A program made the position numbers and the translations under genes. The notes beneath the pieces were generated by a model. That model was not told where the DNA came from, ran no database searches, and saw only the letters and a program-made list of their open reading frames with translations. A stretch of 64,000 bases of DNA, from assembly GCA_958510875.1 (NCBI GenBank), contig OY294067.1:253161736-253225735 (forward strand), read 5' to 3'. Position 1 is the first letter of the stretch; each line of letters starts with the position of its first letter. The DNA is from Endomychus coccineus. Taxonomy: Eukaryota > Arthropoda > Insecta > Coleoptera > Endomychidae. Positions 55,111-64,000 of this stretch are shown here, piece after piece.

Positions 55111-57700
55111 CTTTATTAGTTAGTAATTATTTATACACCCAAGAAACAACAACAACAATCTCTATGGATTTAATTGGTAATTGATCTGATTATGGTCGAA
55201 GAATTGAACCAAAATGATTTTGATTACACAAATTCATTTCCACATTATGAATCCCATCGTTAGTGTCTCCTGAACTGAACGAGATGCAAAGAAGTATACA
55301 TATTCATTAGGTGGGAAATCCATGCAAGTCCACTCCGACCTAGCTATCCTTTTTTTATCGCTTCCTATCGTGAATATATTTGGCTGGGATTATTAAAATT
55401 TAGATTACAGATTATGCTGCAGCACTTGAAGACTACAGACATTACAATTTAAGCATTGTTCTTACTAGTCAAGTTACTTGAGCTCAGGCACGAGAGGAAA
55501 ACTTTCGTGGAACATGTTTTGACCGGTGAAACGTTGGGAAAAAGAAAGGTATTGGAATTTTCCTTAAAAGTTTTACAGGTTATATACATCAGGGAAGATC
55601 ACAATAGTGATGAGTTCTCGAGTCTCGAACCTGACACTGATGGAAGTATGTGTATAAAAAACTGATCAATTTATCACGTGACTGCTCTCAATTTTGTAAG
55701 CAAAATAGGTTTCGGACATTTTTGTGTTTCTAATGTATGCTTGTGGGAGCAGAAAATATATTGCAAATGATATAAAAGCCCCTAATGAAAGATGTTACGA
55801 TATACTCTATATCACCTGTTGTCACAAGATCTATCAAAATTGGCCAAAGAGTAAACGCATAAAATACTTTTTGGCACATTTTTGTTAGGCCAAGTACAAT
55901 ACTTTCCTTACAATATATATGGAAAAAAATATATAAATGTATGTCGTTGCATTTTTTAGGAATAAATCAATTTATCAACAATCGGGTATGGTATCACTTA
56001 TCTGTCTAACTGAGATATATTTAATAATATCCGATTGATTTCAAAGGAGGTTGAGCTCTACCTTCACTTCAACTGCTTTCAATTCTCAGATAGCATGCTA
56101 GTGGAAACATGCAAATTGTCGTTGCTGATTTTATTGGAGCTTTACCATTCTCTGCTTACAGAATAATCATCAGGGTGTTATTTACTATTGCAGATTTGAA
56201 AAATCGTTATATAATAAATTTTGTTACAAACACTTTTGTTACTTACTACATAAAATAATACAAATCATTTATAAGTTTAAATGTAATTCCCAAACAGTTG
56301 TAGTGTTTACCAAATGTTCGGAAGGAAAAAGGAACTGTACGTAATTATTAAAATAAGAAAAAAAACATTGGATATTCAGCTTCCTCGAGAGATATTCTAC
56401 GAAGCTGGAACAAACGGGTAGTATTATGTGGAGTCATTCATATTGTAACAATCATTCATTTATACTTCTAATACGACAAAACAACAAAATTATTTTTTGA
56501 AAACAAAATAGTGAAGGAATATTCAGTTTCGTACATATCATCTGAAGCTGAGATATAATCAGTGAGTGAATGTGAAGTTTATGATTCAACAATCTATTTT
56601 CGCAAAATTGTGCTTTTGATCACAACGTGGAAGCACACCATCAGAATTTAGCTATTTGCGATATGTTTCCAGAGTAGCCATTACTTGTAAAGTTATAACT
56701 ACTAACACGGTGGAATACAGTTTTTACGTCGCACAATTCCAGTCTATTTATGCAGTCCATTTTTGGTTCAATTTTAACTGGTCAGCCTGATAAACGAACA
56801 CGATAAAAAATGATGTACATGGTGGAAGTGTATAAGAATGGCATGCTTTTCAAGTAACCGCAACTTGCCAGAGGGTTACCCTCCAGTCAAAAAATAAACA
56901 ATTTGCGTAGGCTGTATCTCGAGATCTAGCAGCTGGGGAAAATTCGGTCTGTGAGATGAATTGGTCATTGAACCGTCCTTTAACGATAAACCATAGTGCC
57001 ATCGAGTTAATGTTCAGACCATCAATATCGCGCTGGCTCCTAGACTATTACTATCAGTGAAGGAACCTGTGGTTGATGAAGTAGAGGTGGTATTTGATTG
57101 ATGATGAGAAATATGCTGGGTTGGTTACCCTTGATAATTAGATCTATCTATGAGAGCTTACTTGAAAGCAACGCTAAAGTGGGGATGTGCACATTGAAGG
57201 TACAACAATTATGTAGAGAATTTTAATTGACTCAAAATCAAAGTTAATAAATCGAGTTATTGTTAGTCAGGTCATTTGTTAAAAATTTGTAATAAAATTG
57301 TTCCTGTTTTTAGAGTTAGTTCATTTGTTATAATATTTATTATTCTTCAAATGTAATCTAGTGTGTTAGTACTTTTGAAAGAAGTAAGAAGTAAGAAAAA
57401 GTAGTGAAGTCTGGAGTTTGAAGTTAAATCGTGGATCTTGTCTAAGCTTTTATGTAGGTTAAAGCTGTATCTGAACATTTTATGGATTATAAGAATAACA
57501 GGCGACTCCCATTATGCCAAACATTTAAATACATGCGAAAGAAATCAGAGGTTATCAATTTAATAAAAATGTTGAAATTTTACATGTGGTAAAACCAGGT
57601 AGACTCTTAGAATATTCAGAAATTAATAAATAATATTTTACTCAATAATCAAGTTGATTTTTGAGGTTCGCCGGGTAGAGCGCAAAGTCGACTTTTATTA
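55111..57700. other. No recognised gene; a hammerhead-like relic at 56133-56176
   Basis: AT-rich DNA. The minus strand at 56176-56133 reads CCCUGAUGA, AUUCU...AGAAU and UAAAGCUCC, which resembles a PLE hammerhead with the palindromic stem III AGCU and G12 mutated to U. No PLE coding sequence is visible nearby. Confidence 0.4.
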
Positions 57701-57711
57701 GTAGGGTCACT

Positions 57712-57788
57712 ATACGACGAGAGCGCAGGCTAATGCGTATACGGAGAGAGCACAGGCTAATGCGTATACGGAGAGAGCGCAGGCTTTA
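57712..57788. repeat. 27-bp tandem repeat, ~2.7 copies
   Basis: GCGCAGGCTAATGCGTATAC followed by GGAGAGA recurs at 57723, 57750 and 57777 with few changes. It lies in a short GC-rich patch (57660-57840). Confidence 0.8.
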
Positions 57789-57789
57789 A

Positions 57790-58974
57790 GGGGGCTTATA
57801 ATACGTATACCTGGGCCGCGATCTGATTTTCCCGATGGTGTTTTTATATCATTGGTTGTTGCGTCATAAACATGATCAAAATACAAAGGTCTCCGCATCC
57901 CCGCTATACTTCTTACTTTCCAATGGTTGTATTTTGTTATATAACATTATATTAATTTACTGTAATAATTAAGTCAATAGTAGGAAAATTTCATAATTCA
58001 GGTAGTTCCACATCGAAATTTGCAGTATCTGATGGAAATGTTAACGGATTGCCGGATTGGATATACTCTATTTCGGAAGGAATTCGATGTCTCCTAGTGA
58101 AATATTGTTAAATTTAGCAGAGGTCGTCGAGGGAGCTTTCATTGAAATTCATCGAATTTTGTTTGCAAAGATGAAAATATTTTTAATATTGTTCGTAACA
58201 GCGTGAAAAACAATGTTATTGTTGAATTTGATGATGATGTTTTATATTGTCTTGTTAGAACTCGTACATTTATTCGCATCCGCGAATTAAATGGAGAAAT
58301 TTTCGAAAAAATTGTTGAGTAGAAAAAAAAGGGAAAGTCAAGGAAATTAACTAACGATAGGTCGACGTCAGAAAATTTTTTTCCAACTTAAAATCAGTTT
58401 TTAAAATTTTACAAATTTATTTTTCAAATTTACTTATCTATTTTTTAATATAAATTGTTTATTTTAAAAATTATTTATTTATTTTTTAATCCTGCAGTTA
58501 TTTTTGTTTACCGTTCATGCGATATACACATATACTACCCTCACATATACAGAAACCGTCTACCTGCTATCCCGACCGTCCCGTATAAAAGTAGAATTAC
58601 ATTTTATGATCCCCGCTCTACACGTAGACGCCCAGATTTTTCATACTCTCCGCTTTTCAATATCTTCCCACAAAACAACCTGTTGCAAACTAATCGTACG
58701 ATTGTAATCCCTTAGTGTAAACAAGCTGAATTCTTGTAATCCGTAAATTAGCTGTAAACAATCTTAATTCCAAATCAGTCAGCCCCTTCCTTATTTTGTT
58801 GTAAGTTTAAGTACCTGAAGTGATTTCGTGATTTCTTTTATGCTTATAATAAAAGTTCATTTTGCAATTTATCTATAGGGTATTTTTCACTGTTCTGTTC
58901 AAAGGTAATATATTGGATTTCCAGTAAGTGCAGATCAGATCAATCTTAATTATTTTTTTGATATTATCAAACAT
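57790..58974. other. No recognised gene
   Basis: At 58190-58320 one plus-strand frame reads VKNNVIVEFDDDVLYCLVRT then RTFIRIRELNG and ends at TAG. It looks like real, conserved-type protein sequence by composition, but I cannot name its family. The rest is AT-rich. Confidence 0.4.
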
Positions 58975-58984
58975 AAGCTTCATG

Positions 58985-59790
58985 TCCTACGTATAACATA
59001 GCAAAATGTTTAGTGAAGGAATTTAGCAACTTCCAATCCGCACCAAGTTTGTCTATGAAAAACTTTTAGGAACCTATTGCAAAATTAAAACATTCCAAAC
59101 TTGAACCTGGTGATACTCTCGTTTCATTTGGAGTATATTTGTTTGGCGCTATCTACTCATCTGTGCAACATGCGCTATCTACTCTTCTGTGCAATGTTTG
59201 ACAACGTCGCTAGTCCAGCAAGAGGAAGCATCATGGCGGCAACTAGCATAAACAAACAGTCCGCGTTGTTTACTACACAATGTATTTGCTTTGTACCATT
59301 TCAAATTAATTGTAAATTGTAAATAAACCTCTTAAAATGTTCAACAATTTCTATTTGATGCTGTCATACTCAACAATATTACTTACAAATACTCCAATCC
59401 TTGAGTCGATAAACATTCTGAAGAAATGGCTTTCAAATATTAATATCCCCGATAGAAACTGCACAGAATACGTGACATCTTTATGTATGAAGCAAAATTA
59501 TTTCATTTTTAAGAAAAATTTCTATAAACAAACAAGCTGTTGTGCAATGGGCAATTACGATTACATGTGAAGCTTTTGATTTATATGGCTTTTTGAACAC
59601 ACGTAATAGCTCATTGGATTCACTGAGATTCACTGTCGGAATAGAATTAGATAATAAGCTTCCTTTCCTTGATATTAACATCACGAAAGATGGTAATCAC
59701 TTGGATTCCGACATATACAGAAAATCCGCTCAAACAAATAGATATATACTTCGGCGGATTCAGCTTCACTATTTAAATATAGAATAGCTC
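58985..59790 (+). pseudogene. PLE family 2 reverse transcriptase, copy 2
   Basis: YNIAKCLVKEFSNF (58998), LEPGDTLVSFGVYLF (about 59100-59141; Asp of SFDV is Gly), an insertion, then TNTPILESINILKKWLSNIN and CTEYVTSLCMKQNYFIF, KQTSCCAMGN (59388-59555). The YVDD box is missing: the frame jumps from GNYDYM at about 59570 to LYGFLNTRNSSLDSLRFTVG (about 59582) and LPFLDINITKDGNH. The enzyme is inactive through this deletion. Confidence 0.8.
59142..59387. repeat. Unclassified ~245-bp insertion in the PLE RT
   Basis: Sequence on either side joins in frame (SFGVYLF then TNTPILES). The insert begins GGCGCTATCTACTCATCTGT, repeats GCGCTATCTACTC 27 bp later, and contains GTCGCTAGTCCAGCAAGAGG and CATCATGGCGGCAACTAG. 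Its last ~45 bp (from about 59340) resemble the RT sequence left of the insertion, which might be an old target duplication. Size suits a SINE or MITE; no tRNA-like promoter boxes could be identified. Confidence 0.5.
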
Positions 59791-59907
59791 CGTTTAATAG
59801 TCTAATTCATAGATTATTGATAGACCCTTTGAGCAAAAAATATTATAACAACGAAATTGAGAAACTTCGGCAAATTGCAATAATTTAATTTCTAAACAAA
59901 AAGGAAA

Positions 59908-60360
59908 TTGCAACGTAGCCAACTAACCAAATTATACCCATTACCTTCAAATACTGCAATAAAATTCCAAAGTTTCACTTATCATTCTTCAGTAATTAAT
60001 AAATTCCATAGTTTGTTTTCTAAATTTGCAATACAACCAGCTTATAGATGTAAGAACAAGTTTAACCATCGTTCGGGCAACACCTTTGATAAAGTTTCCG
60101 GTTTCGACAAATCCGGGATTTACAGAATCAATTGTGAGTCGTGTTCAAAATGCTATGTGGGTCAAACTAGAAGGAACATTTCAACTCGTTATAAGGAACA
60201 TTCCGCCCATATAAAGAAAAATTATGGTTAAAAATCTGCGGTAGCCTAACATATTTTGAATACAGGTCACACCATTTCTCAGGGAAGTTTATCACTTTTA
60301 AAACACAGTACAGACAAATATTTAGGTTATTTACAAGGGATGAAAACGTATAAATGAAAA
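59908..60360 (+). pseudogene. PLE family 2 GIY-YIG endonuclease, copy 2
   Basis: QRSQLTKLYPLPSNTAIKFQ (59908), AYRCKNKFNHRSGNTFDKVS, then FDKSGIYRINCESCSKCYVG and QTRRNISTRYKEHSAHIKKN, with a TAA at 60229 where copy 1 reads on. In later frames the tail is recognisable (HTISQGSLSLLKHSTDKYLG). The GIY-YIG core is intact and is extended through the region where copy 1 has a stop. Confidence 0.8.
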
Positions 60361-60467
60361 AGCGAATCATTAAATTCCGATTCATTTCCAGGTGAGGGTA
60401 ACCCATTGTTCACGTCATTATCCCCAAATAGCATTTAAACGGGCACATTTTGATTTATAGATTAGTT

Positions 60468-60509
60468 TACTCTGATGATGGCTTCTTCTTAGCCTAAAGG
60501 TCCTCAGTA
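60468..60509 (+). ncRNA. Degenerate hammerhead-like motif, PLE family 2 copy 2
   Basis: Stem I UACU/AGUA and core CUGAUGA are kept, stem II is GGCU...AGCC, but the second core reads UAAA instead of GAA. Inactive by sequence. Confidence 0.5.
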
Positions 60510-60584
60510 CTTGCATAGTGGATAATCGTGATTATTTCTTATCAATAGTGTTATAATAATACATTCATAGTGTGAACTCCTTTT

Positions 60585-61996
60585 ATAGTCGGGTCAAATT
60601 AGACGTTAAAAATGTGAAAGCTCGGAATTTTTTCCAAACAGACCAATCAACTTAATTTTTCTTGCAAATCGTTCCTGGACAGATACAGAACGATAATGAA
60701 CTTTAAGATCTAGTCGCTCGACCATTTTTCACCTGTTAAACTGGAAATTGGCTAATTTTCATGGGAAAATTTATTGTAAAATTTGTAAAATTGCCAAAAT
60801 TGGCTGGAAAACTCCACTCGAGAGTTTTTGGGGTCACTGATCACGATTCCAAAGTTAGATTTACCATTTTCGACCGCAGTATCTAGAAATTGGCCAATTA
60901 TATATATGTCTGAAAAATAGCCAAATTTAATAATTTCGTAATTTTTGTTGAAAATGACTGAAACTTTTCACTCGGGGGTTTTCGAGGTCGCTGATCACGA
61001 TTCCGAAGTTAGATTTACCATTTTCCACCACGGTAGCTAGAAATTGGCCAACGTTATGTCCCAAAAATGGTCAAATTAAATAATCTCGCAGTTTTTGTTG
61101 AAATTGACATAAACATTTCACTCGGGGAGTTTCGAGGTCGCTGATCACGATTCCGAAGTTAGATTTACCATTTTCCACCTTGGTAGCTAGAGATTGGCCT
61201 ATTTTATGTCAGAAAAATGGATAAACTAGATAATTTCGTAATTTTTGTTGAAATTGGCACTGCTATCAAAAGTCAGGGAATTTATCCGGGACTGTAAATC
61301 ATTTGTTTTATATCCAATATCAAATGACTTCCGAGTGACATTTTCTAGTCATTTTCAACAAAAATTACGAAATAATCCATTTTTCTGACATAAATTGGCC
61401 AATTTCTAGCTACCGAAGTGGAAAATGGTAAATCTTACTTCGGAATCGTGATCAGCGATCTCCAAAACTCACGAGTGAAATGTTTTAGTCATTTTCAACA
61501 AAAATTACGAAATTATTAAATTTGGCTATTTTTCAGACATATAATTGGCTAATTTCTAGATACTGCGGTCAAAATGGTAAATCTAACTTCGGAATCGTGA
61601 TCAGCGACCTCGAAAACCCTCGAGTGGACTGTTTTAGTCAATTTCAACAAAAACTGCGAAATTATTAAATTTGACCATTTTTGGGACATAAAGTTGTCCA
61701 ATTTCTAGCTATCGCGGTGGAAAATGCTAAATCTAACTTCGGAATCGTGATCAGCGACCCCAAAAACCCCCGAATGGAGTTTTCCAGCCAATTTTGGCAA
61801 AACTTACCAATTTTACAAATTTTACAATAAATTCTCCCATGAAAATTGGCGAATTTCCGGTTTAACAGGTGAAAAATGGTCGAGCGACTAGATCTTAAAG
61901 TTCAATATCGTTCAGTCTCCGTCCAGGAATGATTTTCAAGAAAAATTAAGTTGATTGGTCTGTTTGGAAGCTTTTTTGCTAAATTGACTCGACTAT
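60585..61996. mobile_element. Fold-back element (AGTCGAGTCA type), copy 2
   Basis: Ends ATAGTCGGGTCAAATTAG (60585) and the complement, finishing TTGACTCGACTAT at 61996. It shares the terminal ~190 bp, the ~150-bp internal units and the central AGTCAGGGAATTTATCCG block (about 61270) with copy 1 at 34549-35923, in the same orientation. The centre is shorter, and there are more units on the left than in copy 1. No coding sequence. Confidence 0.8.
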
Positions 61997-64000
61997 TTAT
62001 AGTTTATTATAATTCATTATTGGAAATGGATCGTCAACTCAACATTCAATAGCTTCTGGTAAAAAGGTCATGTGAATAACCTGTAGTGACGATTTCATCG
62101 GGACACAGTGTTGCATCAATGAGTGCTTCTCCGAGTTCCACAAAACGTAATAAACTAAATTATAAAAGTCTCTTATTTTAACTAGAAAGTTAGAATGATA
62201 TAGCATTAATTAAAATTAACTACTCCCTCAGAACTTTTCCATCTTCGTAACCAAGGTCCAGTTATAACAAAAGAATGCAATCCGTGCTTTGAACCCACGA
62301 ATCTCTCAAAAGCTTTTCATAAATTCACAAACCTTAGGAAATATTAAAGGAGGATCATGAAGTGGATCTTTCCTGATATGTAAGCAGCTTACTTTATTTC
62401 AACAAAAGAGGCATTCGCATCGTTATCACAGCATAAGGGGTTGCTTCGGAAGCGAGGTTAAGCATGATGGCAAACAATGCCACATCTAGCATTCATCGTT
62501 CATTTCAAGAAAATAGGTCGCCTCAAGGAACTATCAGATGCAATACGGCGAAGTAATATAATATGCAAGCACATAGCTATGCAGCTTTGATCACACGAAT
62601 AATTCCGCGCAATATATTGGTGTCCTTCGTGCTTGGATAGCTTTCCTGCATACTAATTATAGCTCGATCGTTCCATATTCAATTGAATTCAAGACTTTCT
62701 TCGATTTGTTTTGATTGCGTCATACGTTTGACAGTATAATTCTAGAGTGACAAGACATAACCTCCATAAGCATGACATTTTTGTTAATATATGGATCGAA
62801 TAAGCTGTATCTTGTTAGTTATTAGAATACATGGTATGTAGATTTCTTGGTAATTCGATTGGTATATACAGTTTATAGCTAGTTTTAAAGATGACGTTAA
62901 AATCCTTATACCATATTGTAATAATCCGACGGATTATCACTTTTGGGGGCCTTTAAATGATTTGATTTAATTCAAATTGGAAGTCTTATGAATTATTATA
63001 TCTAGAAATAAACACACGATATGTTAGATATGTCTATAGGCGTCTGTAATCTGAAGCCCCCTTTCTTGTGGCAATGACTCCATGCTTAGCAAACGTAACA
63101 AAGTATGCGGTCAACGGTACTTTTTTCCCTGAATCAGGAAAAGTCCACGTGGACTTGAGTAGACCCGTCACTTACGATTCTTTCACCTGGTCAGATTGCG
63201 ATAGGTGGATTCATAAGTTATGGGCGTGTTTTGATCCCGGGATTCTAATTGAACATATTTTCTAAGTTTTGCGCGTGGGGTGGCCCCCCGCTTCAATGAT
63301 TTCATCAAAACTAATTACTTTGAAAAAGAAGGACAGTTCTCAAGCACCCACTGGGTAGTTCTTCACTATCTACTTGTTCCGTAAGTTCAGCTTGCTTTAT
63401 GCCCACAAGGATGCTCCATTGTTGCATTAAGTCAAGACATGTATCACTCAAATCAGTTTATAGCATGTTGTCAAGATTTAAACAGACTAAATTCCAGAAA
63501 TTTATAGGGATTAAATTAATTTATCAATTTGTGTTCATTGCAACAAGGGTTATGCATCTCTAGGGCTAAAGCAGCGCTGGACTTGTTCGCGTCTTCCGCG
63601 TCTCGCGTAAAGTGTTTGTTCGCTTATTTAAAATCATTTTGTGACAATTTCCTATCATACCAAATTTAATCCGATGTAGATATCGAGTGTTTAAATCCTT
63701 TGTGCGTTATTTCTACAAGGGGTTTGAGAGGAAATTGTGTTATTAGACCAACAAAGTAAGTGCATTTTGATTGCCAAAGAACAACTGTGATATTGACTTG
63801 AACCTCTGAATCGGCAATATAATATAATGTGGTTATTTAATCTTCAGATCATGCTCCGCCCGCCAATGTTTATTTTGTTAATTTATGTTTTTTTCAGCCA
63901 TTTAGGCTATTTTGAATGTTCTATACAAATTCCGCTTATCGGAGATCACTTAGGGGAGATGCTAGAGTATCAGGTCGTTAGGTTTACCCCAGCTTACCAG
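61997..64000. other. No recognised feature
   Basis: AT-rich DNA. A 65-codon frame (63068-63265) and a GC-richer patch at 63560-63625 carry no motif I can name. Confidence 0.5.

Larger units (their letters stand above)
58975..60584 (+). mobile_element. Penelope-like element, family 2, copy 2
   Basis: Starts within the RT (SYVYNIAKCLVKEFSNFQSA, about 58985), has a 240-bp insertion at 59142-59387, then the rest of the RT, the GIY-YIG endonuclease and the terminal repeat to AGTGTGAACTC at about 60575. It lies 1 bp from the fold-back element at 60585. The N-terminal half of the protein is missing. Confidence 0.85.

Overview
The window looks like AT-rich, intron-sized or intergenic DNA from an arthropod, most likely an insect. 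I recognise no host protein gene, tRNA or rRNA in it. Almost everything identifiable is decayed mobile DNA: Penelope-like elements (PLEs), non-LTR retrotransposons, Tc1/mariner-type elements with long inverted repeats, Mutator-like (MULE) elements, P-like elements with THAP domains, a Harbinger-like fragment and several fold-back elements. The insect call rests on this repertoire; the species and order cannot be fixed from the sequence.

Layout. 1-4.2 kb: no gene, one 480-bp palindrome. 4.2-9.5 kb: a PLE (family 1) with an intact-looking hammerhead ribozyme fold in its right terminal repeat, invaded there by a mariner-type element with ~500-bp inverted repeats. 10.9-14.6 kb: a PLE tail fragment, a 1.9-kb fold-back element with a smaller palindrome nested in it, and a 1.28-kb P-like element with a perfect 8-bp target duplication and a two-exon THAP remnant. 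15-20 kb: MULE-like, Harbinger-like, LINE and mariner fragments, a 10-bp minisatellite split in two, and an orphan hammerhead on the minus strand. 20.6-23 kb: mariner-type element 2, copy A. 23.3-25.4 kb: a fold-back element with three 333-bp tandem repeats and a cysteine-rich coding remnant. 26.0-26.7 kb: a second P-like element with THAP domain and TATA box. 30-34 kb: a LINE 3' end and PLE family 3. 34.5-35.9 kb: a fold-back element. 38.2-40.2 kb: an R2/R4-type LINE on the minus strand. 43-46 kb: MULE/SWIM and LINE scraps. 46.4-49.7 kb: PLE family 2 (minus strand) interrupted by a MULE with a perfect 9-bp target duplication. 50.5-52.8 kb: mariner-type element 2, copy B. 53-55 kb: PLE fragments with more hammerhead folds. 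59-62 kb: a second PLE family 2 copy abutting a second copy of the 34.5-kb fold-back element. The rest is unannotatable AT-rich DNA.

Every recognisable coding region carries stops, frameshifts or deletions, so the window is a record of layered insertions rather than a working gene set. The parts most likely to retain activity are RNA motifs: at least three hammerhead folds (7258-7299, 16468-16510, 53950-53991) keep all core nucleotides.
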